NCBI RefSeq assembly: GCF_020889685.1 | Contig: NZ_JACMYO010000026.1 | Span: 1-59,053 of the forward strand | Origin: Bradyrhizobium oropedii | GTDB taxonomy: Bacteria; Pseudomonadota; Alphaproteobacteria; Rhizobiales; Xanthobacteraceae | Length of the DNA: 59,053 nt | Reading direction: 5' to 3' | Part shown: one piece after another, positions 50,425 to 59,053 of the stretch | How the letters are laid out: each line of letters begins with the position of its first letter | Position numbering within the stretch: the first letter of the stretch is position 1 | Program-made: the position numbers and the translations under genes | The notes under the pieces: generated by a model | The model's input: the letters and a program-made list of their open reading frames with translations, nothing else | Databases searched by the model: none | Told to the model about the DNA's origin: nothing

Positions 50425-51138
50425 ATGAATCCCGCCGATGTGGCTCAGTCAACTCTGCCACTGGCATCGAGCGATGTGTCGCTGATCGCATTGTTTTGGC
50501 AGGCCCATTGGGTCGTCAAATGCGTGATGTTGGGACTTCTGTCCTGCTCGGTGTGGGTCTGGGCGATCGCGATCGACAAGATCCTGCTCTACGCCCGCAC
50601 CAAGCGGGCGATGGACAAGTTCGAGCAGGCATTCTGGTCCGGCCAGTCGATCGAGGAACTCTACCGGGCGCTCTCGGCCAAGCCGACCCAGTCGATGGCG
50701 GCCTGCTTCGTGGCGGCGATGCGGGAGTGGAAGCGCTCGTTCGAGAGCCAGTCGCGGTCCTTTGCCGGCCTCCAGGCCCGGATCGAGAAGGTTATGAACG
50801 TCTCGATCGCCCGGGAGGTGGAGCGGCTGGAACGGCGGCTCCTGGTGCTGGCCACCGTGGGCTCGGCCGGCCCCTTTGTCGGCCTGTTCGGCACCGTCTG
50901 GGGCATCATGTCGAGCTTCCAGTCGATCGCGGCCTCGAAAAACACCTCTCTGGCGGTGGTGGCGCCCGGCATCGCGGAAGCGCTATTTGCCACCGCAATC
51001 GGCCTGATTGCCGCAATTCCGGCGACTATTTTCTACAATAAGTTCACTTCGGAGGTGAACCGGCAGGCCGCGCGCCTGGAGGGGTTCGCCGACGAGTTCT
51101 CCGCCATCCTGTCGCGTCAGATCGACGAGCGGGGCTGA
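50425..51138 (+). CDS. tolQ: Tol-Pal inner-membrane protein TolQ
   Basis: 237 residues with three membrane helices: CVMLGLLSCSVWVWAIAIDK, VLATVGSAGPFVGLFGTVWG and GIAEALFATAIGLIAAIPAT. The ExbB/TolQ signature GPFVGLFGTVWGIM is present. With TolR it forms the proton-driven motor that energises TolA during outer-membrane constriction at division. ATG 50425 starts MNPADVAQSTL. ybgC, usually first in this cluster, is absent from the sequence upstream. Confidence 0.96.
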   Translation: MNPADVAQSTLPLASSDVSLIALFWQAHWVVKCVMLGLLSCSVWVWAIAIDKILLYARTKRAMDKFEQAFWSGQSIEELYRALSAKPTQSMAACFVAAMREWKRSFESQSRSFAGLQARIEKVMNVSIAREVERLERRLLVLATVGSAGPFVGLFGTVWGIMSSFQSIAASKNTSLAVVAPGIAEALFATAIGLIAAIPATIFYNKFTSEVNRQAARLEGFADEFSAILSRQIDERG

Positions 51139-51172
51139 GTTTAATGATGGTCACTTTTGCGGGTGTGCGATC

Positions 51173-51640
51173 ATGGCGATGAGCATGGCAGGGTCCGGCG
51201 GTGGTGGCAGACGCCGCCGCGGGCGCAAGCCGGTCATGGCCGAGATCAACGTCACGCCGATGGTCGACGTGATGCTGGTGCTGCTCATCATCTTCATGGT
51301 GGCGGCACCGCTGATGACGTCGAACATCGACATCGACCTGCCGGTCGCGAGCGGCGGCAAGTCGATCTCGTCGAACCAGCCGCCGCTGACATTGTCGGTC
51401 AAGCGCACCGGCGGCGGCTGCAACTCGAATGTCGAGCTCTATCTGGGCGACGCACCGGTCACGGCGGCCGATTTTCCGGCCAAGATCAAGGCGATCGGCG
51501 ACGCCCGGTCGGATGCCGAAAAAGTGGTCTATCTGCGCGGCGACAAGGACGTCTGTTACACGGATATGATGAAACTGCTCGGGGAGGTCCGGGCCGCGGG
51601 ATTCAAGGCGAATATCGTCATCATCCCGGAAGGTGGATAG
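51173..51640 (+). CDS. tolR: Tol-Pal inner-membrane protein TolR
   Basis: A 155-residue ExbD/TolR-family protein. A cytoplasmic glycine/arginine-rich tail (SGGGGRRRRG type) precedes MAEINVTPMVDVMLVLLIIF, whose Asp (MVDVML) is the proton-carrying residue. A periplasmic domain ends FKANIVIIPEGG. It starts 34 bases after tolQ. Confidence 0.95.
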   Translation: MAMSMAGSGGGGRRRRGRKPVMAEINVTPMVDVMLVLLIIFMVAAPLMTSNIDIDLPVASGGKSISSNQPPLTLSVKRTGGGCNSNVELYLGDAPVTAADFPAKIKAIGDARSDAEKVVYLRGDKDVCYTDMMKLLGEVRAAGFKANIVIIPEGG

Positions 51641-51688
51641 AGCATGATCCGGAAAAGTGGAATCCGGTTTTCCGGCGAGATCATGCTC
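51640..51688. repeat. Palindromic repeat between tolR and tolA
   Basis: GAGCATGATC-CGGAAAA ... TTTTCCG-GCGAGATCATGCTC forms a strong imperfect hairpin starting on the tolR stop codon. It is of a type common in Bradyrhizobium intergenic DNA. Inside an operon it could protect or process the mRNA. Confidence 0.75.
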
Positions 51689-51729
51689 CAGCATAAGACC
51701 ATGTGCGACAAGGCACGGGGAAGCCTGAT

Positions 51730-52650
51730 TTGAAGGTCAAGGTCGACAAGACTCTGGCGGCATCGATTGTCCTGCACGTCCTCGTGATCGGGTGGGGCCT
51801 CGTGTCGTTTTCGACCAGGGCATACGTGATGCCGGAAGAGGAGTCCGTCGCGGTCGACGTGGTCTCCGCCGATCAGCTCTCTCACGTCATGACCGGCCAG
51901 AAGGACGGCAAGAAGGAAAATCCCAAGCCGCTGGTCGATAAGGTCGCCGAGGCCAAGCCGGTCGACGACATGGTCGGCAAGGTCGAGGACAAGAAACCGC
52001 CGGTGGTGACCGAAACCGCGCCGCAGGTGGAGGAGCCGGAAGACAAGAAGCCGGATCCGCCGAAGAAGGTTGAGAACAAGCCGAAGGAAGAGCCGAAGGC
52101 GGTCGAGAAGAAGCCTGACCCGAAGCCCGATCCGATCGCGGAAGCGATCAAGAAGGAAGAGAAGAAGCCGCCGCCGAAGCCGGTTCAGCAGGCCGCCAAG
52201 CCGCCGCCGGAGCAGAAGCCGAAGGAGCGCGTGTACGACCAGAGCAAGATCGCAGCGCTGCTCGACAAGCGCGACCCGACGCGCGCCGCGGCGACCGGCG
52301 ATGCGCTCAATGCCAACGCTGCGCTCGGCACGGCAAAGGGCAAGGCCGCCGACAACTCCGCCAGCTGGGGCGCGATGTTCAGGCAGCAGGTCGAACGTTG
52401 CTGGAAAAACAAGCCCTATGGCAGCCTTGAGGAGCAGCGGACCCAGGTGGTGATCGATGTCGATCTGAAGCGCGACGGCACGCTCGCGCGCATGCCGGTC
52501 GCGGAAGGCACTCCGGCTACGCCCTATATGCGCGTCTATCAGGAGAGCGCCCTGCGCGCGATTATCGCGTGTCAGCCCTACAATCTTCCTGCGGGCTGGT
52601 TCGACGAATGGAAAGCATTCGCACCAGTGTTCAAAGAGAATAATACGTGA
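51730..52650 (+). CDS. tolA: TolA/TonB-like envelope-spanning protein
   Basis: 306 residues from TTG 51730 (GGGGAAG upstream); GTG 51703 is an alternative start closer to the hairpin. The N-terminal anchor (LAASIVLHVLVIGWGLVSFS) is followed by a long Lys/Pro/Glu-rich arm (residues about 50-180) and a C-terminal globular domain (QQVERCWKNKPYG, IACQPYNLPAGWF). It links the TolQR motor to Pal/TolB in the outer membrane. Confidence 0.92.
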   Translation: MKVKVDKTLAASIVLHVLVIGWGLVSFSTRAYVMPEEESVAVDVVSADQLSHVMTGQKDGKKENPKPLVDKVAEAKPVDDMVGKVEDKKPPVVTETAPQVEEPEDKKPDPPKKVENKPKEEPKAVEKKPDPKPDPIAEAIKKEEKKPPPKPVQQAAKPPPEQKPKERVYDQSKIAALLDKRDPTRAAATGDALNANAALGTAKGKAADNSASWGAMFRQQVERCWKNKPYGSLEEQRTQVVIDVDLKRDGTLARMPVAEGTPATPYMRVYQESALRAIIACQPYNLPAGWFDEWKAFAPVFKENNT

Positions 52651-52695
52651 GATCGGCGGCGACGCTTGGCCAATAGCAAACAAAGTCTACCAACA

Positions 52696-54066
52696 ATGAC
52701 CGACAACAATAATTTGCGTGCAATGACGTTTCGCCTCGACCGCCGACAGATAATTACCGGAATGGCTGCGCTTGGCGCGCTCGCGGGTGCACCCTTACGT
52801 CAAGCTATCGGACAGGAAAGCGGGCGCAAACAGATTCCCGTCCCAGGGGGCGAGTTCGCGCCGGTGCCGATCGCAATCCCGAACTTCGCCGCCGGCACGC
52901 CCGGCGACGCCGAAGTCGGCGTCGGCGTCACGCAGGTGATCACCAACAACCTGAAGCGCAGCGGCTTGTTCGCGCCGATCGATCAGGCCGCCTATCTCGA
53001 GAAGCAGATCAACATCGACGCGGCGCCGAACTTCAACAACTGGAAGAGCATCAACGCGCAGGCGCTGGTGACCGGCCGGATGACGCGCCAGGGCAACGGG
53101 CGCGTGAAGGCGGAATTCCGGCTCTGGGACGTCAACACCGGCCAGCAGCTCGCGGGCCAGCAGTACGACACCTCGGCGGAATTTTGGCGGCGCATCGCGC
53201 ACATCATCTCCGATCAGATCTACGAGCGCATGACCGGCGAGAAGGGCTATTTCGATACCCGCGTCGTGTTCGTCGACGAGAGCGGCGCGGCGGATCGCCG
53301 CGTCAAGCGGCTGGCGCTGATGGATCAGGACGGCGCCAATGTGCGCTACCTGACCCGCGGCTCGGATCTCGTGCTGACGCCGCGCTTCTCGCCGTCGACC
53401 CAGGAAATCACCTACATGGAGTTCGGGCAGGGCGATCCGCGCGTCTACCTGCTCAACATCGAGACCGGTCAGCGCGAGATCGTCGGCAACTTCCCGGGCA
53501 TGTCGTTCTCACCGCGCTTCTCGCCCGACGGCCAGCGCGTCATCATGAGCTTGCAGCAGGGCGGCAACTCCAATCTGTTCGTGATGGATCTGCGCTCGAA
53601 GTCGATGACGCGGCTGACCGACACGCCGGCGATCGACACCTCGCCATCCTACGCGCCCGACGGCACCCGGCTCTGCTTCGAATCCGATCGCGGCGGCAAA
53701 CCGCAGATCTATGTGATGCCGGCAACCGGCGGCGGCGCCCAGCGCATCTCGTTCGGCGACGGCACCTATTCGACGCCGGTGTGGTCGCCGCGCGGCGACT
53801 ACATCGCGTTTACCAAGCAGGGCGGCGGACAGTTCGCGATCGGTATCATGAAGCCCGACGGTTCGGGCGAGCGTATCCTGACCTCGGGATTCCACAATGA
53901 AGGTCCGACCTTCGCGCCGAATGGGCGCGTCGTGATGTTCTTCCGCGACCCCGGCGGCAACAGTGGTCCGTCGCTGTTCACCATCGACGTCTCCGGGCGC
54001 AATGAGTTGCGGGTCCCGACCCCCGGATTTGCCTCCGATCCGGCCTGGTCGCCGCTGTTGTCGTAA
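52696..54066 (+). CDS. tolB: Tol-Pal periplasmic protein TolB
   Basis: 456 residues from ATG 52696; TTG 52666 and ATG 52723 are in the same frame. The leader contains [20 protein letters not shown], a twin-arginine-like signal instead of a plain Sec peptide. The TolB_N domain ([20 protein letters not shown]) precedes a WD40-like beta-propeller with repeated [20 protein letters not shown] motifs. It binds Pal and TolA in the periplasm. Confidence 0.93.
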   Translation: MTDNNNLRAMTFRLDRRQIITGMAALGALAGAPLRQAIGQESGRKQIPVPGGEFAPVPIAIPNFAAGTPGDAEVGVGVTQVITNNLKRSGLFAPIDQAAYLEKQINIDAAPNFNNWKSINAQALVTGRMTRQGNGRVKAEFRLWDVNTGQQLAGQQYDTSAEFWRRIAHIISDQIYERMTGEKGYFDTRVVFVDESGAADRRVKRLALMDQDGANVRYLTRGSDLVLTPRFSPSTQEITYMEFGQGDPRVYLLNIETGQREIVGNFPGMSFSPRFSPDGQRVIMSLQQGGNSNLFVMDLRSKSMTRLTDTPAIDTSPSYAPDGTRLCFESDRGGKPQIYVMPATGGGAQRISFGDGTYSTPVWSPRGDYIAFTKQGGGQFAIGIMKPDGSGERILTSGFHNEGPTFAPNGRVVMFFRDPGGNSGPSLFTIDVSGRNELRVPTPGFASDPAWSPLLS

Positions 54067-54250
54067 GCTCGCGCAGACCTGCCCCGGGGAACCCCGGTGC
54101 CGGTCGGCAGTTCTTACCTAGCGCACTGAATTTCATGGTGAATTTCCGTCGCCAGCGGGCCGTCGCAAGGACTCGCTAACGATGTTCCCTCAGAAAGACT
54201 TCACCTGCGATCAGTAAGAGTGCGAGCTGAAAAGGACGCGCGCTCTCACA

Positions 54251-56575
54251 ATGCAGTTTGCAAGTCAGACGGGAGAACAGGACCAGTCGATGTCGCCGAC
54301 GATCTCCGCGGCGCTGGTCGATTCCCTGTTCATGAACCCCGCGCCCATGATCTTCGGCGCCTTCGGCCCCGCCATTGCGGGCGCCGTGATTGCGTTCGTC
54401 ACCGGCAATCTCCTGTCCTGGCTGTGCGTGCCGCTGTTCATCGTGGTGGGTCTGGCGCGCGCGCTGCAGATGTACCGCTACCAGCAGCGCAATTCCCGCC
54501 TCACCGTCGAAGAGTCCGTGGCCTGGGAGAAGCGCTACCGGATCGGCAGCCTCGCCTACGGCATTGCGCTCGGCCTGTGGGGCGCCGCCGTCCTGCTCAC
54601 GACCAGCGACGCCGCCGCGCATATGCTCTGCGTCACCACGGTGGTCGCCTACACCTCGGCAGGGGTCGGACGGACCTTCGGCCGGCCGCAGATCTTCCAC
54701 CTGCATCTGTTGATGTCGATCGGTCCCCTGATCGCCGCACTGATGTATGTCGGCGGTCCCTATCACATCGCGTTGGCGCTGCTCAGCCTGGTGTTCTTCA
54801 GCGCCATCCGCCACCTCACCACGAGCCTGCAGCGCATCTACGTCAATGCCTGGATCGCCAAGGAGCGCGAGGCGGCGCTGGCGGGCCAGTTCGATACCGC
54901 GCTGAACAACATGCCGCATGGCCTCTGCATGTTCTCCGCCGACGGCCGCCTTGCCGTGATGAACCACCGCTTCATCGAGATGATGGAGCTGTCGGAGGAT
55001 TTCGTGCAGCGCGGCGCCAGCGCGACCGATATCTGCAACGCCTGCGTTCTGTCCGGCGCGATCTCGGCCGCGGCCGCGCAGCAGATTCTCTACGAGATCG
55101 AGAGCTCGCAGCGCGGCGACATCGTCACCAGCGATCCCGATCCGGCGCAGAACCGTTCGCTCGACTGGACCTTCCAGCCGATGGCCGGCGGCGGCACGGT
55201 CGTGCTGGTCGAGGACATCACCGAGCGCAAGGACGCCGAGGCCAGGATCAGCCACCTTGCGCGCTACGACGAGCTGACCGCGCTCCCCAACCGCGTCAAT
55301 TTCCGCGACGAGATCGGCCGGCTGCTCGCCATGCAGCGCGGCGACCATCGCTCCGCATTGCTGTTCGTCGACCTCGACCAGTTCAAGCAGGTTAACGATA
55401 CGCTCGGACATCCCTGCGGCGACCAGCTGCTTTGCGCGGTCGCCGAGCGGCTGCGCGAGATGCTGCGGCCGGAGGACTTCGTGGCGCGGTTCGGCGGCGA
55501 CGAGTTCGTCGTGTTCCAGCAGAACATCAACTCGCATGAGGATGCCGCAGCACTGGCGCGGCGCATCGTCGACCGCCTCAGCGAGCGCTACAAGATCGAC
55601 AACCACCTGGTCGAGATCGGCGCCAGCGTCGGCATCGCGATGACCGCGCCGGGCGTCGGCGCCGATACGCTATTGAAGAACGCCGACATGGCGCTCTACC
55701 GCGCCAAGGCCGATGGCCGCGGCACCTTCTGCTTCTTCCGCGACGAGATGGCGCAAACCGTCGAGGCCCGCCGCATCCTCGAGCTCGACCTGCGCAAGGC
55801 GCTGGCCAACGAGGAGTTCGAGCTGTTCTACCAGCCGCTGATCAACCTGAAGTCCGGCAAGGTGTCGACCTGCGAGGCGCTGTTGCGCTGGAACCATCCG
55901 GCACGCGGCACCGTCTCTCCGGTCGACATCATTCCGGTCGCCGAGGACATGGGCCTGATCGTCGACCTCGGCCGCTGGATCCTGCGCAAGGCCTGCATGG
56001 AATGCATGAAGTGGCCCGAGGCGGTCAGCGTCGCCGTCAACTTCTCGCCGCAGCAGTTCCATCAGCGCGACGTGCTGAGCGAGGTGCGCTACGCGCTCGA
56101 GGTCTCCGGCCTGCCGGCACACCGGCTGGAGATCGAGATCACCGAATCCTCGCTGCTGCACAACACCGAGCTGACCCACGACGTGCTGTCGCAGCTGCGC
56201 TCGCTCGGCGTGCGGATCTCGCTGGATGATTTCGGCACCGGCTACTCGTCGCTCAGCTACCTGCACAATTTCCCGTTGCAGAAGGTCAAGATCGACCGCT
56301 CCTTCCTCGAAGGCATCGACAGCGATCGTCCGCTGACCCTGCTGCGCGGCGTGGCGCGGCTGTCCGCTGATCTCGGCATGTCGGTCGTGGTCGAGGGCAT
56401 CGAGACCAATGAACAGCTCGAACTGATCAGCGCCGACGGTGCGGTGACCGAAGCACAGGGATACCTGTTCAGCCGGCCGGTTCCCGCGGTGCGCATCCGC
56501 CAGCTGCTCAATGCCTCGCACGGCCGGCGGGCCGACGACCAACTCCACGTGGTTCCCTCGCGCTCGATCGCTTGA
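54251..56575 (+). CDS. Bifunctional GGDEF-EAL protein with membrane and PAS-like regions
   Basis: 774 residues. The N-terminal membrane part has about five hydrophobic segments in residues 20-190 (AIAGAVIAFVTGNLLSWLCV, LAYGIALGLWGAAVLLTTS, LLMSIGPLIAALMYVGGPYH). A PAS-like region follows (FDTALNNMPHGLCMFSADGR). The GGDEF domain (RFGGDEF, 415-419) and the EAL domain (CEALLRW from 541, DDFGTGYSSLSYL, VVEGIET) both look intact, so cyclase, phosphodiesterase or both are possible. It lies between tolB and pal with its own leader. Confidence 0.93.
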   Translation: MQFASQTGEQDQSMSPTISAALVDSLFMNPAPMIFGAFGPAIAGAVIAFVTGNLLSWLCVPLFIVVGLARALQMYRYQQRNSRLTVEESVAWEKRYRIGSLAYGIALGLWGAAVLLTTSDAAAHMLCVTTVVAYTSAGVGRTFGRPQIFHLHLLMSIGPLIAALMYVGGPYHIALALLSLVFFSAIRHLTTSLQRIYVNAWIAKEREAALAGQFDTALNNMPHGLCMFSADGRLAVMNHRFIEMMELSEDFVQRGASATDICNACVLSGAISAAAAQQILYEIESSQRGDIVTSDPDPAQNRSLDWTFQPMAGGGTVVLVEDITERKDAEARISHLARYDELTALPNRVNFRDEIGRLLAMQRGDHRSALLFVDLDQFKQVNDTLGHPCGDQLLCAVAERLREMLRPEDFVARFGGDEFVVFQQNINSHEDAAALARRIVDRLSERYKIDNHLVEIGASVGIAMTAPGVGADTLLKNADMALYRAKADGRGTFCFFRDEMAQTVEARRILELDLRKALANEEFELFYQPLINLKSGKVSTCEALLRWNHPARGTVSPVDIIPVAEDMGLIVDLGRWILRKACMECMKWPEAVSVAVNFSPQQFHQRDVLSEVRYALEVSGLPAHRLEIEITESSLLHNTELTHDVLSQLRSLGVRISLDDFGTGYSSLSYLHNFPLQKVKIDRSFLEGIDSDRPLTLLRGVARLSADLGMSVVVEGIETNEQLELISADGAVTEAQGYLFSRPVPAVRIRQLLNASHGRRADDQLHVVPSRSIA

Positions 56576-56748
56576 GCCGACCGAATACCTTCAATCGATG
56601 GTTGTGGGCGCCTTCGGCTGCACCAGTCGAAATGTATCGGTGCGATCAGAGGTTAACTGTATTGCCGCGATTGCTTTGACGAAAATTAAGAAGCTGTTAA
56701 TCTTTTGGCTCGCGCGTTGAAGTTGTTGAGTTGTTCAGGGAGTACCAA

Positions 56749-57483
56749 ATGAGGTCCGCGGCCGAAGCCATCAAGCCCGCGACAGGAAGGCTTGCGGACC
56801 CTCTCGATCAAGTCGACTACCGCCTCGCTCAGACCCCCGAACAGAAAGACGAAATCTACCGGCTTCGCTATCGCGCCTATCTGCGCGAGGGAGCGATCCG
56901 GCCCTCGGCCGATGAGCGCGTCGTCGATCAGTTCGATGATGCGCCGAATGCGTGGGTGTTCGGCGTCTATCTGCAAGGCGAGCTCTGCAGTTCGATCCGC
57001 ATCACCGTGGCGACGCCGGAGTGGCGCTCCTCGCCGACGCTCGATGTGTTCGGCGATGTGCTGCTGCCGAAACTCGATCAGGGTCTGGTGTTCATCGACT
57101 CGACGCGCTTCGTCGCCGATCCCGAAAAGGCGCGGAACAATCCGGAACTGCCCTATGTCACCGTGCGCCTCGGCTCGACCGCGGGCGTGCATTTCAATGC
57201 CGATTACGGCCTGGCGCCGGTCCGGCCCGAGCACATGGCGTTCTACCGGCGCGTGTTTCTGCACGAGACCTGGTCGGAGCCGCGGCTCTATCCCGGGCTT
57301 GTGAAGCCGGTCGGGCTGATGGCCTCGCATCTGCCGACGGTGCGGGAGCGTGTGCTCGCGCGCTATCCGTTCCTGCGTTCCAGCGCCTTCGAGCGGCGGA
57401 TGCTGTTCGACCGGGAGGGCCAGTTGCAGCCCGACGGTATTGTCCGGCCGTTCGAGCGCGCCTCGATCGTGCCGAATCCCTGA
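56749..57483 (+). CDS. FeeM/LuxI-like N-acyl amino acid synthase family protein
   Basis: 244 residues from ATG 56749 (AGGGAG upstream). DEIYRLRYRAYLREGAIRPS, then DDAPNAWVFGVYLQGELCSS and IRITVATPEWRSSPTLDVFG, match the FeeM/LuxI-like acyltransferase pattern (LRYRxYxxE...D..D....G.....S.R.). LuxI-type enzymes make acyl-homoserine lactones and FeeM makes N-acyl tyrosines, using acyl-ACP. The acyl acceptor here is unknown. It is single and co-directional, between a c-di-GMP protein and pal. Confidence 0.78.
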   Translation: MRSAAEAIKPATGRLADPLDQVDYRLAQTPEQKDEIYRLRYRAYLREGAIRPSADERVVDQFDDAPNAWVFGVYLQGELCSSIRITVATPEWRSSPTLDVFGDVLLPKLDQGLVFIDSTRFVADPEKARNNPELPYVTVRLGSTAGVHFNADYGLAPVRPEHMAFYRRVFLHETWSEPRLYPGLVKPVGLMASHLPTVRERVLARYPFLRSSAFERRMLFDREGQLQPDGIVRPFERASIVPNP

Positions 57484-57753
57484 GAAAACCGGCGTCCCGA
57501 TCGATCTGCGCCGACCATCTGTTGCGCGCAGGTCAAATTGTCCTGCAAAAGCGCCCGGTTCCCGCGAAGCTTGCCTTCCCTTCACCGTCGCGCCACATTT
57601 GCCACCCATTAACCATCGGGGGCGCTTTTCGCCATTGCCTGGCATTTGATCAGGTTCAGCAAGGTCTCGTCAAGGTTGACGGAACGTTCGCTTAACCATC
57701 GCCCTGTAGACCCAATGGACAGTACGAAGAGCGTGAGCGTGGAGGCTCCGGGA
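57484..57753 (+). promoter_or_regulatory. Region upstream of pal
   Basis: 270 bases with no gene. Because pal is cut off from tolB by two genes, a promoter here is likely. TTAACCATC repeats (near 57608 and 57692) lie in it, and TGGAGG just before the pal ATG is the ribosome site. Confidence 0.4.
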
Positions 57754-58236
57754 ATGAAATATCTCCAGGGTATGAAGCTGGTTGCGGTTCTGGCGGTGGC
57801 GCTGTCGATGGGTGCCTGCGCCAACAAGAACCCGTTGGACGCCAATGGCGCGATCGGGGGCGCCGCGACCCCGGGCAGCCAGCAGGATTTCGTGGTCAAT
57901 GTCGGCGACCGCGTGTTCTTTGAGAGCGATCAGACCGATCTCAGCCCGCAGGCGACAGCGACCCTCGACAAGCAGGCGCAGTGGCTGCAGACCTATGGCC
58001 GTTATTCCTTCACCATCGAAGGTCATGCCGACGAGCGCGGCACGCGCGAATACAACATCGCGCTCGGTGCTCGCCGTGCCCAGTCGGTTCGCGCCTATCT
58101 GGCCTCGCGCGGCATCGATCCGAGCCGCATGCGCACCATCTCCTACGGCAAGGAGCGCCCGGTCGCGGTTTGTAACGACATCTCCTGCTGGTCGCAGAAC
58201 CGTCGCGCCGTCACCGTGCTGAACGCCAGCTCCTGA
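57754..58236 (+). CDS. pal: Peptidoglycan-associated lipoprotein Pal
   Basis: A 160-residue lipoprotein. The signal peptide ends at the lipobox SMGAC with Cys22. The OmpA-like domain has RVFFESDQTDLSPQATATLD, then FTIEGHADERGTREYNIALG and GARRAQSVRAYLASRGI with the diaminopimelate-binding Asp and Arg. It ties the outer membrane to peptidoglycan and partners TolB. ATG 57754 has GGAGG upstream. Confidence 0.96.
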   Translation: MKYLQGMKLVAVLAVALSMGACANKNPLDANGAIGGAATPGSQQDFVVNVGDRVFFESDQTDLSPQATATLDKQAQWLQTYGRYSFTIEGHADERGTREYNIALGARRAQSVRAYLASRGIDPSRMRTISYGKERPVAVCNDISCWSQNRRAVTVLNASS

Positions 58237-58261
58237 CGCTACTCCCGATGGATTTTTTCAA

Positions 58262-58287
58262 GCCGGCGCCTTCGGGCGCCGGTTTTG
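58262..58287 (+). terminator. Rho-independent terminator after pal
   Basis: GCCGGCGCC-TTCG-GGCGCCGG with a stable UUCG tetraloop followed by TTTT, 25 bases after the pal stop. It separates pal from cpoB, so cpoB needs its own promoter or read-through. Confidence 0.9.
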
Positions 58288-58486
58288 TTTTGGCCGCGTG
58301 AAAGCCCGGCCGCCTTCATCAAGATGAACGAGGCTGCGCGCGCAATTGGCCGCTTGCTTGTTCCACCGTCCGTACTAAACCGGTATCCGCGACGCTGTCC
58401 CGGGTTTGAAGCGCCAGTCACAATTCCGGCGTACTCCGTCCCTCAATGTCGCTCGCTTTTCACGTCGATCTCGTCGTCAGGGCAAA

Positions 58487-59053
58487 ATGTCATCCAGGCT
58501 TCATTTTCTTTCCTCCGCCGCGGCGATCGCGGCGTTGTTCGCGGTTTCTGTTCCGGCTTTTGCTCAATCCGACGATTCTGACGCCGAAATGCGGATCGAG
58601 CGGCTCGAAAACCAACTGCGGCAGCTGACCGGCCAAAACGAGGAGCTGCAGTACCGCAACCGCCAGCTCGAGGAGCGGCTGCGCCAGCTTGGCGGCCAGC
58701 CGCCCGGCGCTCCTGGACAGGCTTCGGCAGGTCAACCCAATGTCGCGGCCGTGCCGCCGGCGCAGCAGCCGCAGGGCTACCCGCAAGCTCAGCCGGGCTA
58801 CCCCCAGCCGCAGCAGGGATACGGCCGGCAGCCGCAGGGCGGCTATGACCAGCAACAGATCGCTGCGCCCGCGCCGATCGTGCAGGAGCCGGCGCAGACG
58901 GCAGCTCCTGGCCGCCGCGGTCGCGGCGATGCTTTCGATCCGAACCAGAATCCGAATGCTCCGGGCGCTCCGCGCGTACTCGGTGGTGGCGGCCAGATGC
59001 CGATGCAGGGCAATGCGGCGGTCGGCGCTCCCGGCGGCCGCGGGGCGGGCGAG
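58487..59053 (+). CDS. cpoB: Tol-Pal cluster protein YbgF/CpoB (3' end outside window)
   Basis: From ATG 58487 the frame is open to the window edge (189 residues). The signal peptide is SRLHFLSSAAAIAALFAVSV, cleaved near AFAQ. Next comes a coiled-coil trimerisation segment (MRIERLENQLRQLTGQNEEL, then RNRQLEERLRQL) and a Gln/Pro/Gly-rich linker with repeated QGYPQ/GYPQPQ units. The TPR domain expected for CpoB is beyond the edge. It coordinates peptidoglycan synthesis with outer-membrane constriction. Confidence 0.9.
   Translation, partial: MSSRLHFLSSAAAIAALFAVSVPAFAQSDDSDAEMRIERLENQLRQLTGQNEELQYRNRQLEERLRQLGGQPPGAPGQASAGQPNVAAVPPAQQPQGYPQAQPGYPQPQQGYGRQPQGGYDQQQIAAPAPIVQEPAQTAAPGRRGRGDAFDPNQNPNAPGAPRVLGGGGQMPMQGNAAVGAPGGRGAGE

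Overview
The window looks like the chromosome of a Bradyrhizobium-type alphaproteobacterium (Rhizobiales). It is GC-rich with strongly GC-biased third codon positions. It carries families of small proteins and intergenic inverted repeats typical of that genus, a coxMNOP-like oxidase operon, an OpgC-type glucan-modifying protein and an alphaproteobacterial tol-pal cluster. All assignments come from reading the sequence; no database search was run.

Layout. (1) 1-9 kb: an ECF sigma factor (cut by the window edge) diverges from a carboxymuconolactone decarboxylase-like protein. Then come an alpha/beta hydrolase, an O6-methylguanine methyltransferase and a mostly minus-strand catabolic block: two paralogous metallo-beta-lactamase-fold hydrolases, a GST, a fumarylacetoacetate-hydrolase-family enzyme, a translationally coupled SDR plus quinone-reductase pair, and a CvpA-like membrane protein. 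(2) 9-13.5 kb: an SDR gene whose stop codon abuts an IS5-family transposase remnant, then a TetR module. Two secreted proteins lie between two identical 16-bp dyads, the second one directly upstream of the tetR start. (3) 13.8-17 kb: a GMC oxidoreductase and a coniferyl-type aldehyde dehydrogenase.

(4) 17.3-31.2 kb is the most unusual part. An initiator tRNA-fMet is followed by further copies of its own 3' end at about 17.5 kb (degenerate), 23.84 kb and 31.15 kb. This marks two tandem tRNA-anchored segments. The first (about 6.5 kb) carries a bS21 gene, a cold-shock gene and about a dozen small uncharacterised genes, two of them frameshifted. The second (about 7.3 kb) carries an NDUFA9-like protein, a DUF2189 membrane protein and a full aa3-type cytochrome oxidase operon (subunits II, I, III, III, IV). 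No integrase is visible in either.

(5) 31-50 kb is core-like. It holds a HerA-like ATPase with a frameshift in a CG dinucleotide tract, an MFS transporter, an AlaX editing protein, OpgC, a TetR regulator beside a decayed acyl-CoA dehydrogenase end, a secreted asparaginase, an ECF sigma factor, an AraC regulator, an atypical zinc-ribbon MBL protein, HtpG, a COG0523 metallochaperone GTPase behind a perfect Zur-box palindrome, DUF3095 and DUF2147 proteins, a MATE pump, a GNAT, iron superoxide dismutase and CrcB. (6) 50.4-59 kb is the tol-pal cell-envelope cluster, tolQ-tolR-tolA-tolB ... pal-cpoB. A GGDEF-EAL protein and a FeeM/LuxI-like acyl synthase gene sit between tolB and pal, and cpoB runs off the window.
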